Of a DNA stretch of 64,000 nucleotides, positions 10,301-25,300 are shown piece after piece. How positions within the stretch are numbered: position 1 is the stretch's first letter; each line of letters starts with the position of its first letter. The stretch comes from Zizania palustris (Eukaryota > Streptophyta > Magnoliopsida > Poales > Poaceae): positions 30,504,162-30,568,161 of the forward strand of contig JAAALK010000287.1 in NCBI GenBank assembly GCA_019279435.1, given 5' to 3'. The notes under the pieces were generated by a model. It saw only the letters and a list, made by a program, of their open reading frames with translations, searched no databases and was not told where the DNA came from. The position numbers and the translations under genes were made by a program.

Positions 10301-13300
10301 GGAGGTTTAAGGTTAGCCATCGGAACCAATCGTGGATTAAGGGCTTCATGTTTAGCTCCTAATTATTCGTTCCCTGTTTCTAGATTAACATCATTCCTAC
10401 TTATCTATATCTTTTGGATGGACCTTTGTAGGAGCTGTTGTTTGTTTTCAAAAAGTTCGCATTCATGAATGAAAGCATTTTAAATGAAGCAAATTTGACC
10501 TGAAATATGTGTTTTCTTTGGTCCAGTTGTGTGCTCCTCCTTTGAGCTACTTCTGCCAAACCTCATTCATATGTCGCTTATCCCTATTGTGATATATATG
10601 AACTCAGGTTCATAATTCCAGGGATGAAGTTGTGTTTGGGGTGACGTAGACGAGTGAGGGGATTGAGCAGCAGAGGACCATCTTGAGCAGTGGAAGAAAA
10701 CATTTAAGGAATAATTTACCATTCAATCTGTCAGATTTTCAGAAGAACACAAGATCTCCTGCTTAGTTGGCTGAACTAGCTCTAGTCCTTTTCTATCTAC
10801 CTCCCCCCTCTCCTTTGTATCTCCCCTCTCTCTTCTTTGGTGTAAATTTGGGCCTTACGGGCAACTTATCTTTTAATATATACCCTCGGTAGAGTCTCTC
10901 CTACTGGTATCCTAAAAAAAGTGAGGGGCAGAATGTTACTAAGAGGCAAACACATATGTAGATATCTGGAGCACCATAGAATTGAAGATCAATGAGCTAA
11001 GTGATGATGATTTTCCTATTGTTTCATCTTTCATGTATCACTTCATAGCATATAAATATTTGAAAAAAATCCAAATAGGGCAATGTTTTACATGTAGACA
11101 TCTTTGAGTCAAAAATTTTATTTTGCAAATTCACTAGCCACTCTGCTCATAACTCTTGATTGGAGGATCTTTCATTCTTCATGAGTTCATGCTCTCTTTT
11201 AAACAAATTACAAATAATGGTGTCTTGTTTATGTTGAATCCCAAGTAGACTTGTTTATGGCAACAATGCTTGATCCAAGCCCAGACAAGGTCAGGCCTGA
11301 CTCCACGACGCCATACTAAGCTTGGGCATTTTTTGGCCCACAGGTTGGGCCTGAAGCCAGCCCATATACATATAGGGAAGTAAAGCATAGTTGTTAACTT
11401 GTTATGGCGTCGCATATCGTCGTGGCGGAAATCTGCAATTCGCCACGGACCGCCATATTGGCCCAGTGTCTGTGCGGGCGCCACAAGTTGTGGTGCCACT
11501 GTAAGCGTGGCGTGGCGCCCGCCATACGAAGGCGCGACGAGGGTGTGGCGATGGCGTGGTGAGGGTGCGACAAGGCGTGGCGAGGGCGTGGCGAGGGCGT
11601 GGCGAGGGACCCGACGGGGCATGGCGAGGGTGCGACGGGGCGTGGCGAGGGGCGCGGTGGGGCCGCGGCGAGGGTTAATCTGGCAGCGGCCAGTGCACTA
11701 GTGTAGAAGATGGTATGAGAAGAGGAGGGAGAGGAGGGGAAGTGTGGCGGCTGGGGAGGGGGTAGTGGGGATAAGTTAGGGTTTAGAAATGGGCTTTAAA
11801 TTGGCTGAAATTTAAATGGGTTGTATGGTAAAATTATATAAATAGATTATTTACTGACTTTAAATATATATTAGACATAATTTTAAATATGTTTTTGCAA
11901 TTTAATTATATTTTTTATATTATAATGTATCTAAGTGACAATATTGTAACTTGATATTGTATTGCTATGTTATCATACCATATTAATATTGTTATTTACA
12001 ATTTAGTATTTTAGTACTTATATATTGATATATTTTTCTAAATCCTATAAGCTATTTTTCTATATTGTTCATCACGCCAATTTGTCTACGGCGATGCCAT
12101 GCCGCGCGCCATAAGCGTTGTAAAGTTTTGAAAGTGGTAGGTCACCGCGCATCGCCGCATCGCCGTAACAACTATGAAGTAAAGGCACAATTTTATTGAG
12201 AAAATAAATTAGAATAATGCAAAATATAATCCTTTATCCTGAATTTTCATAAAGAGGAATTTTTATTTAATTGAGTTGATGTTGAGCTTCAAGCTTAGGT
12301 TGGATTGGGCCTATTTAGCCTATTCCTGTCCTTTCAAGGCAGGGCTTTTCTAGGGCTGCCATAGCTCACATACATACCTCTATTTGAAAAAAAGGTAGAT
12401 ATGGCCATATGTACCGCTAATCAATGATATACTATAACAGATAAACATCTCACATCACTAACGAATATGTAGATTTATTAATATTTGTAATACTACTCTT
12501 GATTTTCTCAATGGACAAACAATGTTGAAACCTATTTTAAATGACCATAATAACATGAATTCAGGTAGGAAGAATACATGGAGGATTATTAGATCATTAA
12601 CCAAAATTTCCAATAATTAAGTGGACGTAGAAATTTCGGGTCTGAAAGAAGTTAAAGAAAATAATTGCTTACTTATTTTGGGGATGGAGTTTGGCAGATG
12701 TAGATTGTAGTTCTCCACATGACTTTGTTAGATTAGGTCCTTGTAATTTATTATTTGTTTATAACCAAGTCATGGCAGATTATATGTGCTCAAATGATGA
12801 CAAGAAATTTGTTAGTCTGTATATTTCATTTTAATGATGTTACATTTTCCCTTTGTTCCTGCATGGAGTTGGTAGACTGAGTTCATAGTCCCTAGACCTT
12901 ACCCTTTATATATATGACATATCATCCTAGTAATCCATCTCAATTAAAGGCATTGAAAGATTATGGGGATACATAGGGATTAGGGAGAGGGAGAAGAGAA
13001 GGGAGAGGGAGAAGGGAGGGGGGAGGGAGAGGGAGAAGGGAGAGGCAGAAGGAGAGGGAGAGGAAGAGGGGCACCTAACTTTCATCTTCAGCATTCCTTT
13101 GGAATCAGTGGCTCAGCGCTGAATCTCGCTTGGGCTAACAGAAGAGCAAGCGATCCACACATCTGTGCATCTGGAGGTATAGATCTAGGCCTCAATCTGA
13201 TTTTTTTTTCATTTGGGTTGAGGATGGTTGGGTGGGGGTTTTGGAGGGGATGAGGGCCGTGGTTTACTCTGGTGCTGTGCGTCTAGGGTATCAAACAATT

Positions 13301-16300
13301 TTCAGATCTCCAATTCTGTGAAATATTTAAATTTGCACCATTTGGCTTACTGGCTTTGAAATAACATCTGGATTATTTGTTTTGTTATGTTAATATTCCA
13401 TCTCTGGGATTGATCGGTTTTTAGGGGATGTTTTCCCACATAGTGGAAACTTGGATATGATTTGCGAAAAGTAGAGGGAGATCTAACAATTCAAATTTAG
13501 GAATTGAGTTTTTAGAAGATGACTTATTTGGTTGTGTCCTATCTGTTTGATTGCATGGCAGTAGTAAAATGATTTACCTTATCCAAGTAAGAAACCCCAT
13601 ACCTAGATGTAGCTGCTAACTTCCAGCAGGCCGTGGTTGAACACAAATAACATTGTACCGCTGGTGTAATGAAGAGTTTCTTTAAGGTATTGAGGCTTGA
13701 CCTTTATTTTTTATGAATACTTGCATGAATATATTATGCCCTATTATGCTCTGCTCTAGTTTTTGCAATTGTGGCAACTGAAAACAAATCATGAGACGAA
13801 TTACATGAAATAGGGTATCGCTGATTAGTGCATAACAGTGTCTAACTGTCTAATTTGTTTTGTTGCTTTTTGCTATGAAGTAGCTAGTTCAATCCATTCA
13901 CAATCATGTATGTATGATGATGTTTGCTGTTTTTCTTATCAAGTGACTGTTGTTTTAATCACCATTTACTTGAAAGAGCTGTGCGAAGAAAAACACATGA
14001 TCTCTTGAAATTCTTCTTGTTGCATGCAAAGTGAAACGGCAAGTAACTCATGGCAGCTATTTCAGCAATAACCGTTATACCCAGTGTTTTTGGTTGATCT
14101 GACAATAATGATGCTTGAAGTTTTTTGGAAGTTTTCTAATGACATTTGTGATACAAACACTATTATCGCTAGCTAATATGTCCTTTTGATGTATGCAGAA
14201 CAAATGCTGCTGATGGAACTCATTGACTAAATTCTCTGTGCTGCAGCCACATTTCGAGGGGCTTCACTTACAAAACACTACTCTTTATGGTAAGGGCAAA
14301 TGAACAACCATATCTACTACAGGACAGATGTATAGATGCTTTTGGTTGGATATTGCAATGCCTTCTAAGTCCTGTAACATTTTTAAAACAATTTATGTAC
14401 TACGTTGATAACCATCAAGCAATAATTCTGCCAGTTTCTACACTCAGTGCATGGTTAGGAAATTCATTTTATGCCATTTTCTCAAGTGCAATTTTATGCT
14501 ATTTCTGATAAATTCTGTGCTTAATAATATTTGAAGTCACCTACATGGAGTTTTAAGCTTGGTATCTTATACTTAAGTGGTTTCAAAGGTGATTATTGAC
14601 CATCATTGGTGCAGCTTATAATAGTTCAAGTATTTTCCATCTTGTTGCAGATGAGAATCAGTTTATGCCAGCATTTGATTTTGCTCACTGTCTCAGCATG
14701 AGACAACAGTTTACTTCCATGGATCAGGATATCATGGCTGATGGAAACATAGCGCAAAGGTCAATTCATTTACGCAGAAAGGGAAGAGGTCTTCCACAAA
14801 CATCATCACTACCCAGGTTTGCTGAGAACCAGGAGCTTGGAAGTGCCAATATCTTTATGGATCCATCTTTTTTCACAAAAGCAACAGAGCTTAGTTCTAC
14901 GGAGAACAGAAGTTCATTAAAGCCTCCAAAATTTCTTGTGGAAAATGCACATCAGCGGATTGTGAGTATCTTATTATCCATTCAGATAATTTTTTGTCAC
15001 ATTTTGGAAAATGCAGAATCACATGTACATATAGTCATATACCATCGCAAATGTTTAAATGACATGAATTATGAATAGATGATATGATAGCTGGTTTAAA
15101 ACTTTAAATTCTGAAAGTTTGAATCAATCTGGACTTCTTGAGAATTAATTGGTGGTAGGGATAGTACATGCACCTACATGTACATATTGGAAAACATTCT
15201 CATCTATTTCAGGCATGGATTTGTAGTTTCTGGAAGTGTATTTCTCTATTTACTTCTATACTGAATTTGACAATATTGCTTTGTATGGCATATCTCTAGG
15301 TTGGCCTACCTGTTCAATATAGAGATTTCTTTATCACCAGCTTGGGAGAAATAGATAAACGGGCAAGTTACCATAATTGCTACCAAATATGGCCAGTGGG
15401 TTTTATGTCTTACTGGCATGATAGAGTTACTGGTTCACTCTTTGAGTGTGAGGTGTGTGATGGAGGGAATTTTGGGCCTTTGTTTAAGGTGAGAAGGTTA
15501 TCATGTTCAGTGTTCCCGCTTCTGGATGCATCAACCATTCTCTGTCAAAATGGTGCAAGAAAGGCTGAAACAATAGAAACAAAGGAAAGTAACAGTTTGC
15601 TTGAAGATACTGCTAATGATACCGATGATAATATCTTAATGCTCCTATCAGATCATTCTGGGACCAATCAAGATTTATTATCATGTTTTAGTAATGATAT
15701 GGGGACTAAAAGGACTTCTTTAAGTTGCAGTGATGTACAGAGTTCAAGTAGGTCGATACCGACAGTACTTCCACATTCTGGGACTGACAAAATTGGTGAG
15801 TTTACATTTGAGGGAACTTCTCCTTCCTCAGTATGGAGGATGATTTCTTGTGCTCTGTTGGAAGCTTGTGAAAAAATGTACAAGGAACATGGTCGTTTGG
15901 TGTTCTTCTGCACACATGACAGTGCAAAGCATTCATTTGACAATGGAAGTGGATGTCAGAACTTTGGTCCTTACACTCCATTGAACAGATTCTGCTCATC
16001 CTATGGGCCCAATATATCGAGAGTCATAGAAAAGGAGAGTGATGTGGAGCATACTTATTCAGTACTCAAAGAATGGTTATACCAAGATAGAATTGGGTTT
16101 GACTTGGAATTTGTTCAAGAAATTGTAGAATCTCTTCCTAGATCTGGGGCTTGTTCAAATTATCAGTTCTTGTGTAACAGGGCTGAATTTGTCTCTTCTT
16201 TGACAGTTGCAAGTGGTGCACTTAGAGTTGTGCATAAAAATGGTCAGAGTAATGGAGACTTCATGTCATATGGTAGACATGGATCTGTGGTGACTGAGCT

Positions 16301-19300
16301 ACAGGATCATACTCAGCCTAGCGGTTCTAACATCCGTGAGCTTCCTCCGGGCCGTTCTGTCAGCCGTAAACTTCCACCAGAGTTGGCAGGAGAGATTCTC
16401 CAGGTAGCTCTATACATTTTTTTCCATTTTACTCTGCTATTTGATCAATTATACCTTTAAAGTACTTGTCCAAATCTTGTACTAATTCTTGTATCTGTGT
16501 TTTCCTTACAATTTTCTTGTAGATATGGGAATTTCTGGGGCGCTTTTCTGAAATAATTGGCCTGAAAGAAATTCCTTCATATGAACAGCTAGAAGATGAA
16601 CTTATGGACCCATGGCCAGTTTGTGCAAATCAGAAGGAAAAGTTATCAAATGACATTCAGCATTGTAGGGATCACACTTCACCAATGAATTCCCCTGCAA
16701 ATGTTTCTACATCATGTTCGAATGGTGAATCAGGTCTAACCACTAATGAAGAGGTTGTATCTGTGTTTATTCCTGTTGAAACTTTTTCTATGAAGGAAGC
16801 TGCTCAAGATAAATTGGCAGCCCAGACAATTGGAAGATGTAGTGGTGTAATATTGCCTGGGGTTCACCATACACTCTTTCAGGTTCTTTTTGGTGAGCTA
16901 TTATCTAAGGTTGCAATTTTTTTAGATCCGAACATCGACCCTAAAGAATCGAAAACTAGACGGGGAAGAAAGAGGGACACTGAGAATCTCATTTCAGCAA
17001 AAGAATTTAAGTTTGATATGCTAACTGCTAACAAGTTGACTTGGCCGGAGTTGGCTAGAAGGTATATTTTAGCTGTTTCTTCCATAAGCGGGTGCATGGA
17101 CTTGTCTGATATTTCAAGTAGAGAAGGAGTTAAGTTATTCCGCTGTCTACAAGGCGATGGTGGTATTCTCTGTGGTGCACTACCTGGGGTTGCTGGCATG
17201 GAGAAGGATGCCTTGGTAAGAAGTTGCTTCTTGTTTTAGCCAAACTTCTTTTTTTCTTAAAAAAAACAAGGAGATGCATCATTTTATAATCTGTGCCTAT
17301 ATTTTCTTTTTTCCAACCAGATATTGAATCCTGGCATTTTGTTTGATATTATAGCTTTTAGCTTGCTTCAGCCATACATGATGGTATGGCTATTTGCTAT
17401 CTTCTCTTGGATTTCTCTTCAAATTTTTGTTGTTCACTCTCTTGTATTTAACCATTATTAAGTTATTAAGTTTTGTACTTATATTGCAACCCTCACATGA
17501 TTTGCATCTAGAGCTTCTTTTCAACTATGAGGAAAAATAGTAGCTTGCAGAATTGTTTCTCTCACTGTTTATCAAGAAAACTTCCAAGGAAAAATCACTA
17601 ATTTTTTTATAACAATTATGAGATCCCCTAGCTACAATGGATTCATATCCAGCTAGGTCGTTCTGAATATAAATATGGCCTGTAAGGGTGATCTGTTATT
17701 ATGTTATTTTCTGTCTTAAAGTTATCTATAAATCTTTGTTTCTAACTCATCTCTGTTTGTAGTTTCATAAAAATAACTACAAATACAATCTCCATGTTAT
17801 TAAGTTCCCTAAGGAGAAAATGTAACTTTTCCTATGTTGTAATTTGTACAATCTCAACAATCACATATATTGACTGTTGTGTAATAATCTTTTTTATATT
17901 TTCAGCTACTTGTGGAGGCTGAAAATTTGATATGCAATTCTTCATTGAATGAAAAACATAAGGTTTTTATGATGGATTACAAGGATACTGACATGGTAGA
18001 TTCTCCTGAGGTGCTTTGTACTGATAGCCAAACATTGCCTGACTGGGCAAAATCACTGGAGCCTGTGAGAAAACTTCCAACAAATGTGGGGACACGAATT
18101 AGAAAATGTGTTTATGAAGCTTTGGAAAGAAAGCCTCCAGAATGGGCAAGGAAAATTTTGGAGCATTCAATCAGTAAAGAGGTCTACAAGGGTAATGCAT
18201 CTGGACCAACCAAGGTTAGTATGTCCCCTGCCAGTACTGCTCAGTTTTCCCCAAGTGATGAACCTCACATACTGGTTTGTGTTAAGAATATTTAGAGTAT
18301 GAGCTTGTATAAGTGTAGGTTCAGTATGATGTGTGTCTCTGTTTAGATTAGGATTTGGGAGTCCTCAAGTACTCTATATATTTGGCCCTTGCCAAGTTGA
18401 CGTACAACATTAAATTTTAATACACCAGTTGAGTTCCTGTCATACATCACGTGTTGCACATCACATGACTGTTCCATATTTCTCCAATAAGTCAATAACT
18501 TATGTTTTTCCTATGTTATGATATGGACTATTAGATATTTAGATTACCCACAAACAATGTGATGAACTGTTGGGAGAGCAAAAAGGGAGGTCCATGACAA
18601 TGATCTAGATATCAGTGTGACCTTGAATTTTGTTAAGAGCATTGAATGCCCCCGCAAAAAAAAAGATAAGAGGATTGAATGGTCCAACGAGCTCTTCATG
18701 TTTATCTGGTTGGATGATCAAGATTTAATAGCTTATACTCTGTCTTGACAATAACCAGTGAATCATTAAAAAGAACACTTGCGAGTCGGCTGCTGGACGA
18801 GCAGAGCTCTGGCGACGCTGGGGGCGGCGGCCTGCCGCCGGACATCCCCGCCTCACCGCCCTTGACCTCCCCGTCCGGGTTAGTTTCGCCTCTCCTCTTC
18901 TCCCCCTCTTCCCATGGGGCCTCTTCTTCCCCTGTTGGAACTCGATCATGATCCGGACCTCCGGGATTTGGTTTCTTCTTGGGACTTCTCTAAGGAGCCC
19001 TCTTCCAACGTTCTATGCTGTCAAGGTTCTCTCTCCCTGTCCATCACCCTTCTTCTTCCCCGGAGGGCTCCTTCCTCCTCCTAGCCGTTTTCCGGCGGTA
19101 TACTTTTCGCCTCACGGAGAACTCGGTTAGTCTCGCCCTCCATGCTTCTCTGGGGGGCTCCCCGGCTGGTTTTCACGTTGCTGAGGTGCAAGCTAGGCAC
19201 TTCCGTTTCTCGGTCAGCAACAAAGTTGTAGGCCTCTCCATTGTTCGCCTCCGCAGGATCACGACGGACCATTTTGATGTTTACTTCCATCTGTGGCGAG

Positions 19301-22300
19301 ATGGTGGCCCTAACTGGTCCTTGGAGGTTCCGCGTTGGCTTGCTGACGAAGAAAGGCGTTGGGTTCCTGCTCGCAGGAATTCCTTCCCTCGCTTTCTTCC
19401 AGCCCGCTCCCCAAGGTTTTCTCTCGTCGTCCCTTGCCCCCCAAGTTGCCTGCCGGCCCCAGGTCTCCTCGGCGTCGGCCGAGTCTCAAGACTGCTAAAA
19501 AGTCTCCTTCTCGGATACTGTCACAGTTCTTTCTTTGGATCACCGACAGCATGGCACCGCCTCTCCTCCCCCCGCCAATTCCCTACTGTCGTCCTTCGTC
19601 CTTGTAGGTTCTATTCGCTGTCCCTTTCCTCCTCCCTCTGTTAGTCTTCTTCCCCGGCGTGTTCTTGCTGAGAAACTTAGGCCGAGTCCTCGTTCGGCCT
19701 CTTCCATCTTCAAACTCAACGCTGCTTTGCCGTCCATCCTTGGACGTTTTTCTCGCTCTCCCCCGTGCCTCAACCCTGCCCCCTGGACAACCGGCAACGC
19801 CTCTCGGTCTCCCCTTTTCCCCGACAGGACATAGTCTCTCTAGACCATATCTTCTCCCGTCTGAAAGGTGATCTCGCTATTGGCCTTCCTCGGTTTGTCG
19901 CCTCAAAGCCAGTGCCCTCGACTGACGTGGGTTGCACCACCCCGTCGCGTAGCATTAATGGCACACGTCAGATGCTTCTTCCAAGTTTCCCCCCGAGGTT
20001 TTCGTCGCCTCCCTCCACCCCCTCCCCTTTCTTTCCTCTCCCTCTTTGTCCCTGGATTCTTTTTCTTGGTCCTCGAGGGTTTTTTCTGCTTCTTTCCTCC
20101 CGGGGGTTTGCCTCGGAAGTTGGACAGACGCCTTCCCCGCCTTTTCCCTCCTCGTCTCCTCCGTCTCTAGCAATCTCCCCTTTCCAGCGCCCCCTCTGCT
20201 ACTCCCAGACTCCCCTTGTCGCCATGGCCAACTTTCCGGCGAACCCCCTTCCTTTCGTCCCGTTCGGCGGCACCCTCAGAGATGGGGGAGGCCCGCTTTG
20301 TCGCCAGAGGAGCACCATTGCTCTCTCGGGTGAGATCGTCCCTCGCCACGAGTGCTTTGCAATCGCCGAGTCCGATGGTCACATCCCTCCGGCGGAGCGG
20401 TCGGACTTCCTGATCGCCATCCGCCAGCAAGTGGTGCACCAACTCCTACTCCGGGTCGAGCGCTACAACCTTCACCCCCTCGGAGTTGGGATCTTCAAGC
20501 TCGCCAGCCTTGTGGAACGAGACTTCCTCGTCAACTCTCCTTCGATCTTCGTCCTCGGGCGCCTGGTTCGATTTGTCAAGCACAATGAGGCTTTGAACTG
20601 TCGATCGGCCCCCTTTGCCCGGGCGGGTTGGATAATGTTCCTAGGGTTTCCGTTGGACCTTAAAACCCTAGACTTTATCCAACAAATTTGTTCGTCCTTC
20701 GGCCAGCTTCTCTTCTGGCACAGTCAAGACCCCAGTTTGGCTCGAGTCCTGATCAAGGTCCTCTACGACGATGATATGGACATTCCAAGGAGCCTTACTG
20801 TTAAGCATGGCAGAGAGATGGACGGTGCTGGCCGATCATGGACGTTCCCAGTTTACCTCCTTCAATCGGACTTGGCTAACAGATGGCCCGGGGACGAAGC
20901 TCCTCCACCTCCCGACAATGGAAATCCACATCCCTTCGTGGACCCGGTTCAACCTGGTGAGCCGGAATGGGTCCAGCTCTGAGCGGACCAACAGAACTTC
21001 GGCCCTCTTGCCAACCACTGCAGCAGCAACCTTTCAACAACAACAACCTTCACCATGACCTGGAGGCTGAGGCGGACCAGGATGAACTGCTCGACTTCCC
21101 GCATCTTGCTGCTGAAGAACCCCCGGAGGTGGGAGACTTAGCTGGGGCCGAGCCGCAGAACAGTGCGGCGGTGTCTGGCGTCTCCTCCGCCTCCTCTCAG
21201 GCGCGCTTCGTCGAGTTGCCAGTTCAGCCGCCTGAGCCTCTTCTGATCCAGGAAGAACAACAGTCTCCTCCACCCCAAGACGGCACCGCCACCCAGGCGA
21301 TCGTCGCCAACCAGCCTCCCCTCCCGCTGGTTCCACCCGCCAATCAGGCGATCGACGCCAACCAACCTCCCCTCCCACTGGCTCCACCCGCTCAGTGGAC
21401 AAGGGCCGACAGGCCTATCAAATTTGTCTACGCCAGGCGTCGTCCCAGACAGCACAACCAGGAGAGGACCTCGTCCCCCTCGCCTACTCCTCTCAACCGC
21501 CAACCCAGCGCCCTGACGCCCCTCTCGGACAAAGGGCTCCGGCGAAGCCTCCGGTTGCGTCTCAAATCCAGAGGCTTCAAGTCCTCATGCAAGGGTCTCG
21601 TCCTTTCAGAGCATCCGAGCGTCAAAGAATTCATCGACATCTCAAGGTCTGACACTCCCTGTCCTACTCTTTCCATCTCGCAAATTCAGTTTTCTGCCAT
21701 CAACCTCTGTGGCATTGAGGAGTCCAAAGTCTCTAACGCCATTCTTTCATCCAGCGACTCTGAGGACCATGCCATGGAGAACCGCCCTAGTGCTGCTCAG
21801 CTGCCCAGGAAAGCTTAGTCTCGGAGTTTCGATGGTCTGCCAATGATACTTCCCAAATGCAACCACCATACGCCTCCCTCCCGCTTCCTGGCTTTTCGGG
21901 GGCGATATTTTGTGTTCGGTTATTTACAGTGTCAGACTTTTCACTTTGACTCTATTAACTGTTTAATTCTAATCCTGGTGGTAGGCTTCGCCCTACCTTA
22001 TGTTGGCAATCTTGCTTGTCTCCTCTGGGAGCTCCTTCTTGGGAGGGTGGGTGTCTCACCTTGCCATCCCGGTCCTGGCCCTGCCACTCTTCCTGGGGCT
22101 TCTTCTTGCCGTTTTCTTAATGGTTAAATCTCGGGAGTGGCGTGCTGTCTCGTGGAATGTCCGCGGGCTCAATGCTCCTAGTAAGCACCTTGCCGTTCGT
22201 AACATGGCCTCTTCCAGTCTTGCGGACATTGTTTGTCTCCAAGAAACTAAAACTGGTTTTTTTGATCAAACGATGGTTCGAAAGTTCCTCCCTAAACGTT

Positions 22301-25300
22301 TCAATTGTTTTCTCTACCACCCCTCGTCTGGAGCGTCTGGTGGCCTTCTCACGGCCTGGAAAAGCTCTCAATTCGTAGGCTCCCTGCTCTCTAGCTCCTC
22401 CTTCCACCTAACGATCTCCCTCAGGAGCACTTCTGATAACCGGGTTTGGAACCTTTCTAACGTCTACGGCCCTTGCCATAGCCGTGAGAGACCCGCCTTC
22501 ATTGAGTGGCTTCAATCCCTCTCAATTCTTTCAGGACGATGATTGGCTCTTCTTAGGTGACTTCAACATGTATCGCTTTCCTGAAAACCGTAATCGTCAG
22601 GGAGCTAATCATGCTATCATGAACGCTTTCAATAGTTCAATCAGCCACCAAGGTCTCATGGATATCCACCTCCAGGGCCGTTCTTTCACTTGGAGCAACA
22701 TGCAATCTCCACCTCTCCTTGTTCAGCTTGATTGGTGCCTTACCTCCGCTCATTGGATCACCTCCTTTTCGGCCACTCACTTTGAAGCTCTCCCTAATTC
22801 CTCCTCTGATCACTGCCCGTGCCTTGTTCGTATTGCAACTACCATTCCCCGCTCCTCGCTGTTTCGTTTCGAGAACTTCTGGACAAGGCTCCCTCACTTC
22901 TTGCCTACTGTCTCCTCCAGCTGGAACTCCTCTCACTCGAACCCTGCCTTCAGAATTGCTCACAAATTCTGGGTCCTTCAAAAGAGGCTCTCTTCGTGGC
23001 AGTCTGATCTTGGTCCTCTTAGCTCTCGTATTAACAACTCCACTACAATCATCCATTTTTTGGATCATACTGAGGACCTCCGGTCTCTCTCCCGGCCAGA
23101 GAAAATCTTCAGAGCTATTCTCAAAGATCACATCGCTACTCTCCTTCAACTCCAAAACATCTATTGGCGACAGCGCTACACGGTTAGATGGACAAAATTG
23201 GGGGGTGAGAATACTAAATTCTTTCATGCTGCTGCCAGTGCTCGCAAGCGCCAAAATCTAATTCCTGCCATTCAAACTCCGAGGGCACTTGGGCTTTCTC
23301 TGCGGAAGATAAGGCCTTGGCCTTTCTCGAATTCTTCCTGGGTAAAATGGGCTTCTCCTCCAACCCAGCTATGAGTTTCAACCTTCATACTTTAATCCCC
23401 AGCCACCCTGGGCCGGATTCTCTGGCTGCCGACCTCTCGATTGACGAATTTGATCATGTGATTCGGTTTTTGCCTTCGGACAAGGCCCCTGGTCCTGACG
23501 GGTTCAATGGCCTTTTTTATAAACTCTGCTGGCCCATTATTAAACACGATTTCCTGGATCTCGGTCGATCCTTCTCTTCTTTCCCCTCCGCCGCCCTTCT
23601 TTTGCCGCTTAACGGTTCCTACATTGCCCTAATTGCGAAATCTCATCAAGCATCCCTTGTTAAGGACTTTCGACCCATCTCTCTCCTCAACAATAGCGTC
23701 AAAATTATTACAAAAATTCTGGCAAATCGTCTGCAACCAATCATCCCCTCTATCATTCACAAAAATCAATATGGCTTTATCAAGGCCCGTTCTATTCAAG
23801 ATTGCATTGCTTGGTCTCTTGAATACACCAATCTCTGCAATTCTTCCAAAGCCAGTTCGGTCATCCTGAAACTTGACTTCGAAAAAGCTTTCGACACCAT
23901 TGAGCACTATGTTATCCTCCTCATGTTTCAACACCTGGGATTTCCTCCCAAATGGATCGAGTGGATTCATGCCATCCTGGCCTCGGGTCACTCTTCAGTC
24001 CTCCTCAATGGCATTCCGGGGAAGTTCTTTCATTGCAAGAGGGGGGTCCGGCAGGGTGACCCCCTGTCCCCCCTTCTCTTTGTAGTCGTTGTCGATCTCC
24101 TCCAGCACATTGTCAATCGGGCCGCTTCTTGGGGGATCCTTGACGCCCCCTGCTTGTCACAACACCAACGATGACTTCCCAATCGTCCAATATGCGGATG
24201 ATACCATGATCTTCCTTCGGGCAAATCAGAAAAACATCTTTCTTTTCAAAGCCCTGCTCAACTCCTTCTCCTTCGCCACTGGCCTTAGAGTCAACTTTGA
24301 CAAATCCAGCCTCATCCCTCTGAACATCTCAGACGACGACGCCCATATCCTGGCGGGCACCTTCGGTTGCAAATTGGAAACCCTGCCGTTTACATATTTG
24401 GGCCTCCCTCTGGGCACCCTTGCGCCTAAATTCAGGGATTTTAGCTCCCTCTTGGACAGAATTGAGCGTCGCTTATCTAGCACTAATTTTTGCCTGTCCT
24501 TGGCTGGTAAACTTCAGCTGGTTAACTCTATCTTCTCGGCCCTCCCCACATATGCTATGTGCACTTTCAAACTCCCTGTCAAGGTGATTAACCACATTGA
24601 TCGTGCCCGACGTCACTGCCTATGGCGCGGATACAATTCATCCTCCTTCCACCCGAAAGTTGCTTGGAGCAGTGTTTGCAAGCCCAAGCTCAAAGGGGGG
24701 CTTGGTGTCATTGACCTTAGAACCCAAAATATGGCTCTCTTGCTCAAGCATGCCCAAAAATTCTTCTCTTCAGCTGACATCCCTTGGGTTCATCTGGTGT
24801 GGAGACATTACCAGAACTGCTCCTTAGCTCCTCACCTGGCCCCCCCAAAAGGTTCTCGCTGGTGGAGGGATATCCTCAAGCTCTCCACCATTTTCAGGGG
24901 TATTGCTCGCCCCTTGATTGGCAGTGGTTCCTCTGTTGCCTTCTGGGACGATTGTTGGCACAATTCGCCGCTAAGACTTGTCTTTCCAAGGCTCTTTTCT
25001 TTCACCAAGAGCCCCAACTGCTCTCTCAATCACTTCATGAGACAGGATCACTTGGAGGACAACTTCTTTCTCCCCCTATCCCAAGATGCTTTCCAGGAGT
25101 TCATCCGCCTCTCGACAATCTTGGGATCCCTTACCCACCTTCAGGTCCCAGATAGTTGGTCTTTCATTTGGGGGTCTCCCACTTATTCCTCCAGTCGATT
25201 CTACAAACATCAGTTCAAAGCTCTTCCAACTCATACTGTCTTCTCTTGGCTTTGGAAAGCCAAGAGCTCTAACAAGATCAAGGTATTCTTCTGGCTGCTC

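Noticed and set aside
11179..11701. Open frames of 147 (minus) and 100 (plus) codons with Arg/Gly repeats
   Set aside because: Produced by the GC-rich tandem repeat inside the hAT element.
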